From Polydactylus sextarius (taxonomy: Eukaryota; Chordata; Actinopteri; Polynemidae), in the NCBI GenBank assembly GCA_016801845.1, contig CM028912.1, positions 6,943,501-7,007,500 on the forward strand: a stretch of DNA of 64,000 nucleotides. Reading direction: 5' to 3'. Position 1 is the stretch's first letter, and the number at the start of each line of letters is the position of its first letter. The position numbers and the translations under genes are program-made. Below are positions 13,141 to 26,730 of the stretch, piece after piece. The notes under the pieces are model-generated. The model was not told the DNA's origin, made no database searches, and was given only the letters and a program-made list of their open reading frames with translations.

Positions 13141-16100
13141 TGGAACACAGCTTGTGTGTAATAAAAACCATTCAGGACAGATGCAGTGATGATTTTCCAT
13201 ATTTCAGCAGCACTGAAATTCAGTCAAACACAGCAACCGTTCGACAGTATGGGATGTTATGCACCAGCTATTAGCTGTCAAATAAATGAGCATGTAAAAG
13301 CAACATATGATGCCTCAAAATTAAATCATATAAGCTATGTGATGTTTAGCTGAAAGTGAAGACATTTTGAAGTGTAGTATTTTCTATTTTTTACTGCAAT
13401 TTTTGCAATGTGTAAAAGCAGTTTATATTATAAGTGTGGTACAAAACCTGCACACAGAGATGTTTTTAAAGCAACAATCGTAGAAAACATTATATTTGCT
13501 TTTACTATTGTTAACATGATCCGATAATGTGACAATGTAGACTGAGTGAAACAGAAAAGTCTTAAAAAAATGCCTGCGTGTGTGGTGACATGATGCAGTA
13601 CTTGAAAATTGTCAGGAATGTGAAAAGATATAAATACATAAAGTGAGAAAGTATGGATCATTATTGACGAGTACTTTTATATATATATATTTATATATAT
13701 ATATATAGCAATGGGAACAAATGGAAGAGCCATAATGCTGTATTTGTAATTCTTTTGTGATTTTGTTTTTGCTTTATACGCACAGAGCCATAGGGAGCCT
13801 TATGTGTGGATTACACCTTAAAAGACACCCCCAAAAACCAGCCCAGCCCCCGAGGAGACCAATAGAGAGCTGTGTTACCAAAGTCCCTGCAGAGACAACA
13901 AGCCATGTGAAGTGTGAAACCCCTCGCCAACATGGATTTAAGATTTCAGAAACGAACATCAGTAAGAATGGAAATATTCGGAGCGAAAGAAGAGAACGAA
14001 GGGAGAGAGAAAGAATGGACAGACTGCTGTTTGACAAATATTGTGAGACGTGGTGGAGGGGTGGTGGTGTTTTCATTGCTGACATCAACATAAATTTTCC
14101 TGGCGCGGCTCTCCTTGCCCAGCATGGGCTCAGCACTGGGAAACTGGAGAGGAAATTCTCCGAGCCGCAAGGGAGTGGAATCAAAGAGCTGTGGCTCCGA
14201 GACCTCTGACACACTGAACTCCTTGCTGACCCCACAACTCTCTTCGGCTCTCTCTCTCTCTCATACACACACACAGTTACGTGCACAGTCACACACATAT
14301 TATGCATGTATACATCTGCTCACATACACATCCTATCTAAGATGGACCGGGACAAACAGTGAGACGGATACAAACAAATCTGCACATACGCGTAGCTTTC
14401 ACGACTATAGGCCTGGAATATACTTGTTTGAATATGCTGTTTGACCAAGTGCAGGCATACATAACCAGCTGCGCCACAAATGAACACTTGCCATAGTGCT
14501 ACACGTGATACTGGATGTCACTACAGAATTGTATGATTTTGCATACTCGTTGAAATAAACAGTATTGCGACACTTGAAGAAGAAGAGCTTGTGATTTTAC
14601 TTCCAGTATGATCACGGCAAAGAAAAAAGAAATTGCTCATAAAAGATAAGAATAGTTGCGGACCCTATCAGAAAGCTTTTTATCAAAACTCACCATTTCA
14701 GTGAACTCTTAGGAACTTCTGTCGCCGTGCTCACAGGACTGCCCCTAACGATAATGTCATGTGTTACGTCTTGCTCATGCGACATATTTTTTGACAACAT
14801 GCGCAACCAACAGCAAGTATTTTGTTAACAGCAAGTATATTCAAGGCCTAAGGGATTTATGTTTTTGTCATCAGTGTTTGATCTACAAAAACAAGTTCAT
14901 CTGTTTGTGTCATCTGATTAATAGTGTTTAACAGTAACTGTCGCGGTTGACAGACACTGGCCTGCATCAGAACTGTGAGGTGTTTGGTGGGAGACCAAAG
15001 GTTCAATGATCCCTGTCTGAGGAGCCTCATTAAAACCTGACAAACACACACATCCACAGTGTGTGTGTGTGTATGTGTTGTACCATACATGCATGCAAAC
15101 ACGTGCAGCTTGAGTTAATGATGATGTAATTAGCCCTGATATCCTGGAAATGTCAGGTTCCAGGAAGTGAGGATACGCTTCATGTCATGTGCAGCAAATG
15201 ATTGTGAATGTGTGCATGTGTTAGCACACTATGCCTTCAGATTTGTTGGAGTCTGTACAATGAACTTGATGGTCACTCTATTCTATGCCACAGTGAGTAG
15301 GCTTTCCAGCCCAGCTACTCTAAAAAGAAGCACATGCACAATGAGCGTCATTATGAGGAACTCTTCCACGTCGTCACACAAACACACAATCTGACAATTT
15401 GAGCAGGTGTGATAGGAAACTGCTGCAAATGCCAAGGGCATTTTTGTCAAGTGATTTGCTGTTTGTCATATATGGGATGAGTCTTTCCATAGGTTCCATG
15501 CCTAGATCCAGAGACCATTCATGATGGGCACCAGGTGAAAGAGGGTGCAGCTGGCTAGACTTGAATGAATGGTCTTCCCTCTGACCTCTGTGTGTGTGAG
15601 TGTATAGACAGAGGGTCCAGGGCGTGGGAGGGCACGTTGAGTGGACAAAGCGACTTTCAGATGCCACCACAAAAACACATCATCAGTTTGAGAGGAAGGG
15701 AACAGAGGTGAAGGAAAAAAGGGGTTTACAACGCTGCTCAACCATAGCGACTTGTTCAAACCTCCTTTTTTAAACTGTGGAACAGTCTCACCCCACCACC
15801 CACTCAATGGGAAACAGACAAGACTCTCATGTATTGAAGAGGATTTTAGTCCTAACACACTATTTTGCAATGGATGTCAAAAAAAAAAAAGAAGATTTGG
15901 TAACTGAAAAGCAGCAATTTTAGAGTTTATATTGGCATTTTTGGCTCATTATAATGAACAGATGATGTTTAAATGCATGATGTTTTGGTGTCACTCCGAT
16001 TTATGTGTGTCAACTTCCAGAGAAGCAACAAGGTCCCCAATCAGAGCTCAGAACAGACGCTGGGGCCCACCGAGGTCTGTCAAAGTGTGCAGGCTGTTTT

Positions 16101-16159
16101 AATCCACTCTGCTGGAAGTCTCCTCTGTAGGCGTGTGTATGCGTGTGCATGTGTGAATG

Positions 16160-16440
16160 TCTGGAACAGTGGGCACGATAAGCCACAACAAGATAAAAGC
16201 CAGCTTGAACAATGATGTCATAGATTTCCACAGATTTTCTGGGAGGTCGGTTAAGTCAGAATTGAATGAAACTGAGGCCCCCATCATGCTCTGGCTGTCT
16301 GCTTTTCCCTCCCGTTGTAATAACATGACTGTGATCACTACAGGATTAGCCAATGCAGAAGGTATGACGCTTTCACTTATCCATCAATATCATACTTCCA
16401 AATTGATAGCCTGCTCTCCCTGAATCTGCATATCTTTTTG
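16160..16440. promoter_or_regulatory. Candidate CNE 6
   Basis: A complex 280-bp block without simple repeats. It includes TTGAACAATGATGTCA (SOX-type ACAATG next to a CRE-like TGATGTCA), AGATTTTCTGGGA and TGACTGTGATCACTACAGGATTAGCC. The enhancer role is inferred. Confidence 0.35.
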
Positions 16441-18019
16441 ATCCCTACTTCTCTATATCAGCAAACACTTGTTCTCCCCTTCCATCAAGGAGGAAAGAGG
16501 AGAGTGACTAGAGGACTCCAAATAATGCAATTAAACACTGACCGCAGGGTTCAGTGCTGCTTATCAATACACCCAGCAGGGGAGCAAAGACCAGCTCAAA
16601 CCAGGGCTTCAGCTGTCTCCTCTGTGGAGACTGGCATTTTATTAGACCGCCGCTACATCCTCAGTCTCTAAAAATCTATTTTTTCTCTGCATACTGAAAA
16701 TTATACTGCATTCAAAACAGAGGTGTTAAAGCAAATTATAAGCGAAAGAAAGAAAAAAGAAAGAAAAATACCATTGAAATGCTGGCGAGCATATTATCCA
16801 TTTATCCATGGTTGTGCTGCAGGGGCCATATTCCCTGCTCAGTGGTGAGGACAGGTGTGCTGTTCAACACGTTTCTCCCCTCTCTGCTCTGTTTCACTGT
16901 CAGCACAGCTGACCTCCACGGGAGACTTGTCTGAAGCAGAGCCAGATTGAGAGGTAGCGCACCAGCTCGTGAGCCCACAGAGCACATGAACCAGACCTGA
17001 ACCAGGCCAGAACCAGGTTTCTGCTGTGCAGTGGAGCTCCCAGCCCCGCCTACCCCTGCCACCCCTCTGTCATCCACTGACAAACGCTGGGCCTCTCCCC
17101 GGTTCCATGGTTTTCCCAAAAACCTGGACACCAGGCATCTAGAGGATAAACCCACTCATACATAATAAACACTGGCCCCGGGGCCCGGTGTGTGATCTCA
17201 TCATGCATGTGTCCTCTGTAGAAAGAAATGTGACAGACCGCAGTGTGGAAGTGTGTGTCGGGGAAGGTGGCTTGTGTGGAGAGCAGCAAGGGTGCCAAAC
17301 AGAGTGGTACACAACAGCAGCATGAACCCTCTCCTGCCCAGTGTGCGATGCTCTACTGGCCCTCCCTCATCTGCATAATGAAAATTTGCACCGATAAGGA
17401 TGGTTAAACTGACACAGAGCCTAATCAGGATGGTCTTCAGACCACAGGGATTGACTGGTGGAAGAAGCTGTGGGAACATGGAGACAGAAGAGTTGCAAAG
17501 CTTAAAGGGCAAAGAAAACATTGGCAAGAATTTAGACTCTCACTTACACACCCAAATATGCAAAAATAAAAAGAAAGGATTGAGTAATTGATAAAAGAGC
17601 CTTTTTTTCCACTACAAAGCCTGACTGGATTGATGAGTGATTTTAAACAAACAGAGGTGGGGAGTTTAGTGAACAGAGCCAAGCATTTACAAGACATGAA
17701 AAGTAGAAAAGCCCTGATGAGGTGGTCCGGCCGTTTCATTGCTCTGTGGGCTGAGGAATCAATGAAAGCAGGAAGAGAGGGCATTCCTGGACGACTGACT
17801 AACTGACAGAGAGAGGGAGAAGGGGGCTATGCAAAATGAGGGATGGAGAGAAGAATCATCAAGTATAAAGGACCTGAAACTATTCTTGCAGTGTATTATC
17901 CTCAACTTCTTCCTCATTCTTAACAGAGCAGAATTGCAGTGCCCTTCCTTCACTGTCTTGAAATCATCGCCATCTTTTTTTGTGAAGCTCATTTTTCTGT
18001 AGAACAAAGACGATTTGTG
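16441..18019. other. Gene-free stretch
   Basis: Mixed sequence with some complex short blocks (for example 17350-17480, containing CATCTGCATAATGAAAATTTG). No gene recognised on either strand. Confidence 0.55.
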
Positions 18020-18545
18020 TGACAGCACATTCTAGTTAATTCCAGGCCATCCGACGCAGACTAGGGTGGGCCTCTGAAAGGGAAAATAAGCAGTTGCTTG
18101 ACAGCAGTCTTCTACTATCTGCAGCTGGACAAATGGACTATTGAGACAGGTGGACAGCATACGGACCAAAAACACACACACATACTGGCAGCGTTATCCA
18201 AATACACGTTGGAGAGGTAGAATTATGATACCTTTTCACATATGGCTGAACAGATTTACTTTAGAGCTTTAATCCTCACAAAGAATGCACAAAAGCTCTA
18301 ATTCTCTTTAGCTAAACACATAATTGTACCACCTAATAACTGGTTATGATACAAATGGTCAAATGTGTATGAGCTGCTTTTTTTATATATAATTTCTCCA
18401 TAGTGCAGAGCGAGCTTACTGTAGGGGACACTCACAAAGCCTAGAATACACTGTGTATCAGCCAAAGCAATTAGCCAAACAGGGGATCACAGAGGTGGGC
18501 TTTGATCACAGAACTGTGAAATATTTATGAAGAGATGTGATACAT
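18020..18545. promoter_or_regulatory. Candidate CNE 7 (two sub-blocks)
   Basis: Complex sub-blocks at 18020-18160 and 18400-18545 contain CTAGTTAATTCCAGG, CAGCTGGACAAATGG, AAGCAATTAGCCAAAC and GCTTTGATCACAG (a TCF/LEF-type CTTTGATC core). The regulatory call is inferred from texture and motifs. Confidence 0.3.
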
Positions 18546-21113
18546 GAAATGAGCGCTGAGAATGTGTGTCTGTGGGGGTCCAAAGGAGCTCCCCTCAGAG
18601 GGACCTTCGGGGAAGGACAACTGCTTGAACATGGGGTTGGTTGCGGCGGGCCCAATTCCAATTCAAAATGAAGGGCAAGAGGGACCAGGCAGGTCTAAAA
18701 TGGCGGCCTATTTTCAAGGCACAGAGTGGGAGATGGAGAGATAATCCATGGTTTGGAAGTGCAGCCGAGACAGCCATGGTGTCGGTGAGAGGCACGTTCG
18801 TGGTGGTGTTGGTGGTGAAGGGGGGGCATTGAGCTGTGTTCATAGCTGACGTGCTCAGTTCCACTTGGTTCCACTCAGACAGAGCACAGGAGTTTTAACA
18901 CACTCAAGCATGCGCTAATTAAAAATCCACACTCTGCATCATAGCTGCAGCAATCAATATTCTTGATTAACTCATCTATACATCACTATGGCACACAATG
19001 GCCTCAGACAAGTCAGTAAAGTGAACTATTTTGACTTTTGATTGTTAACATTCATTCCATGGGCTATTTTGAAAGAAGAAATATTATTTGTTTCTAATCC
19101 AGACTCTGTCATTTACATTATCAATCTCTCCCACTGACTCTATCATCAGAACTATTACCATTCATTTCATTTTTCTTCCTTTCAAATTATAACTCATCTT
19201 CTAGAAGGTGTGGTGTAAATTATATACATTTCACCTGTGATTAATGTAAAACAGGTTTGTAGATCACTGCACACGTCTCTCTGCTCTTCTTTCTAATTAA
19301 TTCACCCTGAGAGGCTTCAACAAGGGAATAGTTTTATCCTCTAGCCTTGATAATAATCAAACTGCCCCCTGCAATATTTTCTCACTTCAGCATGGTAGGA
19401 AACTCAGTATTCTTCAGCTCCTGCTTCTTTAGGAAGTGCTAATTTGATAACATTCAGATATAAAAGGAGGGGAAAAAGCTTATTAATAATTTATGTGACT
19501 TATGATGCAAGTATTGTAAAAAAAAAAAAAAAAAAAAATTAAATCAAACTTTCAGCAGGTATTTCTCCCACAGCATGTTGTTGTTTGTCAAATTATTCCT
19601 CGAACCGAAAGTAAGACATTTATATAGTTAATCGTAAATTAAAATGAAAAGGGTTATAATTTTTACCTTCATTTCCTATCGAACGCAAGAGGACAAAGAA
19701 AAATAATATAATGGTTTTCATGTGATTTGAATTTTCAGTGTCTACATGTTACACACCAACACCAATACTTCTCGAAGTCTTCTTGTGCATTCACATTACT
19801 AGACCCTTGTAAGTGGCCCTCCACCCACCTGAGCCATTTGGTGAGACATTTCTACTAGCCTTCAAGGGTTCGTCTTGTTTTTGAACTTCAAAACTCACTT
19901 CCATCATAAAAACTGACCTCATGTCTTCAGGCCTTTAAACAGTCTCCTAACTTCCTGTGCTACTGGAGAGGAGATACAGCCCTATCCTACTTACTTAAAA
20001 ATCACTAACTCTAACCACTCAAACCACCTGAAGTTCCTGTCTTTGAGTCTTTCATCTCAAAGCTGGACTTTAAAATTAATTTATCTTCCTGAGGACCAAA
20101 CCAGTTTAATGAGAACTTCCAACCAAAGACACTGGGCAAGAGCCACTTGGAGTTTCTGTTTAAGTCCTGGAGACATATTGGTTTTAAATGATTGCTGAGC
20201 CTTCCTAAGTCTTAAAAGACATTTACTCAAGATGTTGAGGTTGACTTTAATGCAATTTCTATGTAAAGTTACAAGATAGCTACCTGTATTATATTTGATA
20301 TAATTGAAAACTGACAGTTTGTCATTATAATTTCATACACAGCTATGATTTTAGTTGCAGAAAAAAAACGTTTTTATAGGTTGTGCAAACATTATTTGTA
20401 TACAAACACAAATAATTACAATGTTTTATAGATGCAAAGATCTTTGATTTAACATTAAAAACTTGAAAACATTATATATTATGTAAAATAGTTAGAAAGT
20501 TGTATTTCAATTCACAACACAGTTCTTCTCCATAGTTTGACATTATTTTTTCTGGCACCACAGCTGTCAGAATGTTATCATTACTTTTTCAACTATTTTT
20601 TACAGTGTAGCGAGGGTACAGTGTAGCCATGATTTTTTTGGTGTCAAACAGACACCAAAAAATCATTTGTTTCATTTGGATGAACAACAGACAATGAGAG
20701 ACTATTGCCTTGCAGCTGTTAGATACACAGGCCAACGTAACAGAGCAAGCTGTGTGTGTGGAATTTAGCCACATCCACAATAAATGTGAAACAATGATTT
20801 GATTTTCTGGAAAGTTAAGCTGAGGTGAATGAAAAACAACTCTTGTCTTTCTAAAATAATCAAGAGGGACCAATAAAATCTATGTTGGCTCTGTCAGATG
20901 CTCTATAAGCAAATGTAAAGCAATAGAGACGAAGCAGAGAAACTACATCTTCTAAATTACAGCTGTTATAGACAGTTTTGTTGTTCGCTAACTAGATGAA
21001 GAGGTACAGAAAGATGAGCCGACTTCTTTATGACATAGAAACGTGGGTGGATGTTGAAAACTGCTTGGCCTCAGCCCTTGCTCCTCTCTCTCTCTTTCCC
21101 TCTCCTGTTGTTA
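18546..21113. other. Gene-free AT-rich stretch
   Basis: Contains a poly-A run at about 19519-19538 and the inverted repeat at 20629-20666. No coding or RNA gene seen. Confidence 0.6.
20629..20666. repeat. Inverted repeat, 16-17-bp arms
   Basis: ATGATTTTTTTGGTGTC, spacer AAACA, then GACACCAAAAAATCAT. The arms pair fully except for one extra T. It would make a compact hairpin, too short for a usual miRNA precursor. Confidence 0.85.
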
Positions 21114-21151
21114 GCTCAGCCTGAGCTGGGGGCCCCCAGCTCAGGCTGAGC
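21114..21151. repeat. Perfect 38-bp palindrome
   Basis: Left arm GCTCAGCCTGAGCTGGGGG (19 nt) is followed with no spacer by its exact reverse complement. It is GC-rich in an AT-rich desert and each arm holds a nested GCTCAG..CTGAGC inverted repeat. Confidence 0.92.
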
Positions 21152-21159
21152 CCAAGCTT

Positions 21160-21460
21160 CCAGTGCCCCTGGCCAGACCAGCTGTCCTTGAAGCGAGCCT
21201 GAAGCATTTCTTTGCTGTTGTGAAGAGAAAGTAGAGGGGAGAACCTTGAACGTGACCCTCCAAAGGGCTTTTATTCTCGGTTCACGCAGCACAGTTCACG
21301 CAAACTCCCCTCCTTTATGTCTCTCTCTTTATTTAACCCTGACTATTTGCTGAGTTTCTGCTAAAAATCCAATTAGGTTAATTTGAAACAGTCCCAGTGA
21401 GAGAACTTTATCCTTTTGGCGCAGAGATAACTAACCTAATTAAGACTAGACCTCTACCTC
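21160..21460. promoter_or_regulatory. Candidate CNE 8
   Basis: Complex block next to the palindrome with a duplicated TTCACGCA, CCAATTAGGTTAATTTG, and AACTAACCTAATTAAGAC. No simple repeats. The enhancer role is inferred. Confidence 0.35.
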
Positions 21461-21833
21461 TGTCCTCTTTGAGCCTGGAAATTAAGAAAAGAAAAAGAAA
21501 ACTTGTCAGAGATTAGAGTCGAGATTAGATAACTAAAGCAAACACTGGAGAGGAGACTTGGTCTTTAAATTGTTTGGTGCTCTTTCAGCACCAGATTTTC
21601 AGTTGTCAAATACGCTGAAGGGGAAAGTAGGTAACTATGATATAATAATGCAAAATAACAAGGGGAAAGAAAAACAGCGTTTTGAGGACTGAAAGAAAAA
21701 CAGAGCCACGAAGGAGAGTGATGAGATTAGACCACCTGTAAAAGTAGACCATGATAGATTGTGTTTTTATAGAAACCATTTAAAGGTGCTGGAACATGTG
21801 AAGCAACATAAGGGTTGTTCTGTTGAGCTGAAT

Positions 21834-21868
<35 letters not shown>
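21834..21868. repeat. (CA)n microsatellite
   Basis: About 17 CA units, uninterrupted. Confidence 0.96.
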
Positions 21869-21872
<4 letters not shown>

Positions 21873-22187
21873 TAAACACAAACAACAGGCCTGCTGAGTT
21901 TAGTTTACTCCTATCAGCTGGCTCTGACCAACCACGCGGACCACCCCGACTCCTCAACTCCTCACTCTCCTATCGGGACAGGAAGGGGGGGCAGGGCAGC
22001 AGGGGGGATTTAGATAAAGGGGGATGGGTGGAGTTTGGTGCAGGGTTTGAGGGGGCCCTCAAACAAATTAAAACCCAATCAATGTGAATCACTCTCTCAT
22101 CCCAGTCAAAGCCCCCTTTCCAACTAAAGCCTCTTCCCTGAGCCCCCTCCTCATCACCCTTCCAGTCAGCCTCGATGTCACCCCCCA

Positions 22188-22224
22188 ACACACACACACA
22201 CACACACACCACCACCACCACCAC
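22188..22224. repeat. (CA)n(CCA)n compound microsatellite
   Basis: CA units switch directly to CCA trinucleotides. Confidence 0.95.
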
Positions 22225-22779
22225 AGCCACCACTGCCAGCACATACACTCAACCCACTGCCCTCCGTGCCCTCCCCCTGACCTACACTCACCCTGTTCTG
22301 TCACAGAGCACTGACTTTAGGCTCTGGCCTCTATTCCTCCGCGCCATATGAGGCAAAGGAACCAGAACAAACTCAGCTCAGAAATACAACACAGTGCTGG
22401 ATTAATCCCTGAACAGAGACATGCAAAAACCAAGCAGATTATTATTATAATATTTAAGTCTGTTTCTTTAAGACATGTTGGGATGTGTTAGGAGGCTGCA
22501 GTCAGACAGCATTTATACAGTATTTCTGAGGTGTTTATATCAATATTGAATTACTGGTTACATTTCCCCTTTTTTGCTTTCAGGAGAATACATATAAAAA
22601 TTTTACATTTCTTAAGCTATTTATCTAAAGTGGATGTGAACAGGAAAACAGCTTCAAAATAAAGTGAAAAGGCAACTCTCAAAGCTCATTTCAGAGATAA
22701 TGTGTGGAATAGAGCCGACCAAGGCTGTCCTAATATTTACAAGCTGCACTGTACAATTATGCACTCACAAGCTTGCTTT

Positions 22780-22781
<2 letters not shown>

Positions 22782-22814
<33 letters not shown>
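22782..22814. repeat. (AC)n microsatellite
   Basis: About 16 AC units. Confidence 0.95.
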
Positions 22815-22816
<2 letters not shown>

Positions 22817-24919
22817 ACATGCCACCTGCTGAAGTAGAGATGGAGAGAGTCCTTTCTGGCTGAAGCCTAACAGTGGGGAACAATTAAACCAAAGACATGC
22901 TTTTGATCACTTGGTCATGTGAACATGACAGGTGACCATATGGCTGATGAAATGTAAATGACAACCAGTGCTTCAAACTCTCAGAAAGTATCCTACAACA
23001 GGATGAACAGGATGAAATGGAAGAGAAAATAAAGTAGCGATGCCTTAGGATGACTTTTACTAAAAACATCCCATTCATTGTCGGATTTTCCGTGCCCCAG
23101 GTTTTACTAAAGCTTATTTTTATCTAGTGAAAATCTCTGTTTTTGCTTCATAATCTGTTTTTATTCTCATCCATTATAGCAAAACTGCCTTGTATGTGAA
23201 CTGTGGAAACTATTCTGAGCAGCATTTGTAGACAAACACACAAAGAAGACTCACACTCACAAGCAAAAAAAAATGAAATGCACACACAAGATCATTAGAC
23301 TTTTATAGCGGGATGGGCAGACAAGAAAGAAGGGAGGCTGAGTAACAGTCAGCCACCACAAACAATCGCTAGCAGATGCTGGAGTTGTTGTTACCGAACA
23401 GCACAGGGGTGAGAGAATGGAAGGTGAGGTCACATACATATTTGTGGCAGGATGCAGCAAATAGACCTACTGTGTAATGTGATGGGATGGAGAACTGGCT
23501 AACATGTGCGTGCATTGCTGGCACATGCAAACAAGCACGCAAACTCTTCCCCTTAGATACACAGGAACACACAGAGCTCAGAGACTGGTATAAGGCCCAG
23601 AGGCAGTTTCCATCTAGTAGCAGCAGGGGGAGCAGCTCCACTGTTGTTCTGACTGGATTCAGGCCCAGGGCACTGAATGGGCTGTGGAGTGTGTGTTCAA
23701 AAACTGTGTCTCTGAAGGGGTATGTGTATTTGTGAATCCGTTCATGGATGTTCAAGAGGAGGATGAAGTGATGGGTGCAGGAATAAAGCAGTAATACACA
23801 ACACAGCTTCCTGGCTGATACCGTTTCACTTACTGTCTCTTTGTCTCTTTACAGAACCTGATATTTGAGGTAAAGGATTTTTTAAAATCAAAACTTAAAA
23901 AAGGGTGTTTTTCTTGAATTCTATTTTCAAGTAAAGGTTAAAAAACGTATTTGTTAAACTCAACAGGCACAATGAAAGCGACCAAGAGAAAGATTGTTAA
24001 ATGAATGTAAATGAAAGCATGAATGAAAGGATGAGGCTCGTAGGATTCTATCTTTGTATGTTCACAACAAATCTCCTGAAAAGACCAAAACCAACAATGT
24101 TGTAATCCTGAGATCTTGTATTGTCTGTTTAGCAGCTGCTTTTGTGCTGCTGAACTCTATAGCTACACAAAATGCTTAGAAACACTTTATTTCTATACTA
24201 CAATGAACAGGGCCAATGTGGTTTGTTCTGAATTACTCTGTGGCTATGTTTTTTTATGTTAAGAGTAGTTTGCCCCCTTGTTGGGTAAATGCCACTGAGC
24301 ATGCTCAGGGATGTAGTTTTATGTTTATAGCGCTGTTACAGTAATGAAAGAAATAAACTCCATCAACTGGTTTCATGTTTTGCCATTTAAGTATTAACAC
24401 ATGTACACATCAGGTTTTGCTGACAACGATATTTTTGAATCAAGGTAACAAATTAATAGTAAACTTAGACTATTTGTTTTATTATTATTATTTGTCAGCC
24501 TCATCCTTTAAATGTACACAAATATATTGATGGATGTAACAAAAGAATGATTGACACAAACTCAAAGTCAGGAAACAATATCTATTGTTTCTGAAAAGAT
24601 ATATTCCTCTGAAATTAAATTAAACGTATCCTTTTAAAGTTGTGAGCAGCAAAGAAAAAAGATTCTTAATTCATTTCATTAAGTCAAGGCAGAAAACTCA
24701 TAGACAGATATTTCAAAATCTGCTCAAATTGAATTAAATTAATATGTGTAGGGATGAGCTGTTGGAACTGGATTGAACACAATGTTTCTACAAAACAACT
24801 CTGCCATTGTGCATCTTTGTGTTAACAGACGGCCTGTGAGAGATATCTACTGTGTGTGATTACGCTAATTCCTGTTTTGTGTATGTATGTATGTGTGTGT
24901 GTGTTTGTGTGTGTCTCAC

Positions 24920-25080
24920 ACAGCCGTCATTGGTTTGTGTGCTTGTAGTCTTTGTCCCTCCTTCACAGTTGTGTGAGGACACTCATGGTTAATGGCTGTT
25001 AACAGCACAAGTGTTAAAGCATCCAAATGTGGACAATTAAAGAGCCTCTCCGCCAGAAAAGACGAATGACTGCTGTTGGT
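24920..25080. promoter_or_regulatory. Candidate CNE 9
   Basis: Non-repetitive block containing CAGCCGTCATTGG, CATGGTTAATGGCTGTTAACAGC and GGACAATTAAAGAGCC. It follows a (GT)n stretch but is itself complex. Inferred regulatory element. Confidence 0.3.
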
Positions 25081-26489
25081 ACAGAGAGGAGAGAGCTTTT
25101 ATTCAACAGCTCACACTTTCTTTTCTTATGCAATGTCTCTAGCTGAAAATAGAGTTTAACGGGCCACTTCACCTCAAGGGTTGCTGCTCAGCTTACTGAA
25201 GGCACACACATATACATATGTTCACAAAAAACACACATGCAGCCACACGTCAGATGTTTTTACAACTTGGAAAAAATATATATTGAGTGTTTCTGTTTTC
25301 TGTTTTATAATTTAAAAAAAAAACCTCATTCCACGTAGTTTAAAAAATCCATGCTGACATGCTGAAGGTAGAAGACACCAGAGAGCAAATAGTTTTAGTG
25401 AAGAATAGATGGCAGATGACATCGCACATGAATCTGACTGAAACACACACAGTCCCATCAATCTCCTCTTTCATTTCTACCATCGCTCTCTCTCCTCCCT
25501 GCTGAACAACAGACCTGAGTCATTTGCCACTGGCCCTCTATATGTGCGTTTGTGTGGATGTGTGTGTGTGTCCTTCTACCTCCAACAGGACCCATCACCT
25601 TGTCCACTACAGCAAACCCAGGCTAGATTGACCTTGGCTTTTCCATCTGACGATTAATTTTGAGTCTTTCTGTCTATCTTTTCCTCAAAGCCTTCATCTC
25701 TCCACATTGTCTCCTATGGTTTGAGTCGTGTGTGTGTGTATATGTGTGTGGTCTCCCATGGTTAGGAGAGCGCGCATGTGTCAGGTCCAGTGAAGGTGAC
25801 ACCTTATGCCTCGTGCCGAGATAATGAAGGCTTTAACTTTACAACTCAAGCATATCAGATTGCAGCACCACAGTCTCTTAGACACGCGCCCACAACATGA
25901 GTGATCTGAATGGGTCGCCACCCTCCATTTCATGTGCACTGAGCAGTGTGTACTGTAAAATCTGCCAAAAGGCCTCATCATCATAACCATCGCTTATTTT
26001 CAGGGCTTGTGTGCGAGCTTCTGGATTCAGGGTTTAGTGAGACATATCACAGTACACATGCTTACACAGAAACACACACACACTTACACACACACACCCT
26101 TCAAGGAGGGCAGGCAAGGGGTTGCATACTGTTTACCAACTGTTAGGGCAGCCGGAGGCAGGGAGGAAAAAAAAAACAGCACTGTGTGCATAACCTCAGA
26201 ACATGTGAGAGTCAAGATGTCAAAAATCATTCACGTACTTCACAACTGGGCTAATGTGGTGAAGGAAAAAAAAACATCCCTCCTAAATTCCCTCACTGCC
26301 TCTCTTCTATGCTTTCTCCTCAACTCACCTTTCCTCCCCCTTTCATTCAGGATGGGTTCTTTCCATAATAAAAGGAACCTGTGGAACTAATCCTTGCAAA
26401 TCTCCTGTGCTTTCTGTCCTATACCTCCAGGCAACACAGCACACTGAAATCCTCCATTTGCATGCCTAAACTGCACTAACTGTGAATAA
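25081..26489. other. Gene-free stretch
   Basis: AT-rich sequence with GT-rich (25551-25572) and CA-rich (26070-26100) segments. No gene recognised. Confidence 0.6.
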
Positions 26490-26730
26490 ACCCTTTTAGC
26501 TGCTAATGTAATAACATCTCCATTTCAGGAAAGGAGCAGGGGGTTAGCCAGCCCTCAGAGATTCAAGCAAACTCAAACCCCTCTCCCTCCTTCTCGCCTA
26601 CCCTCTCTCTTTTCCCCTCTCATCCCTTCTCCTCTGCAGTACAATAGGCCTGGCATACAGATGCATCCAGCAGCCCGTCTTATCAGCCACATCTAGTTAG
26701 GGTCAGCTTTGGAAATGGAAGTGGAGTCCT
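26490..26730. promoter_or_regulatory. Candidate CNE 10
   Basis: Complex blocks TTAGCTGCTAATGTAATAAC and GTCTTATCAGCCACATC flank a short CT-rich run. Possible GATA-type (TTATCA) and homeodomain sites. Inferred only. Confidence 0.28.

Larger units (their letters stand above)
11626..16159. other. Gene-free stretch
   Basis: AT-rich sequence with (GT)n at 12619-12694, (TCAAA)n at 13111-13140 and an AT run at 13680-13706. The block 13760-14220 is open on both strands but shows no recognisable domain and includes a purine-rich run, so I do not call a gene. Confidence 0.6.
21461..24919. other. Gene-free stretch with CA microsatellites
   Basis: Holds (CA)n at 21834-21868, (CA)n(CCA)n at 22188-22224 and (CA)n at 22782-22814. 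Also a 12-bp palindrome TGAGCATGCTCA at 24296-24307. No gene recognised. Confidence 0.6.

Noticed and set aside
13774..14307. Longest open frame of the desert (minus, 177 codons), overlapped by a 150-codon plus frame
   Set aside because: No recognisable domain, runs through a Ser/Leu-rich pyrimidine stretch, both strands open, no splice context. Treated as non-coding.
24296..24307. TGAGCATGCTCA, which fits a p53-type half-site
   Set aside because: Single half-site without a partner; expected by chance in a window of this size.
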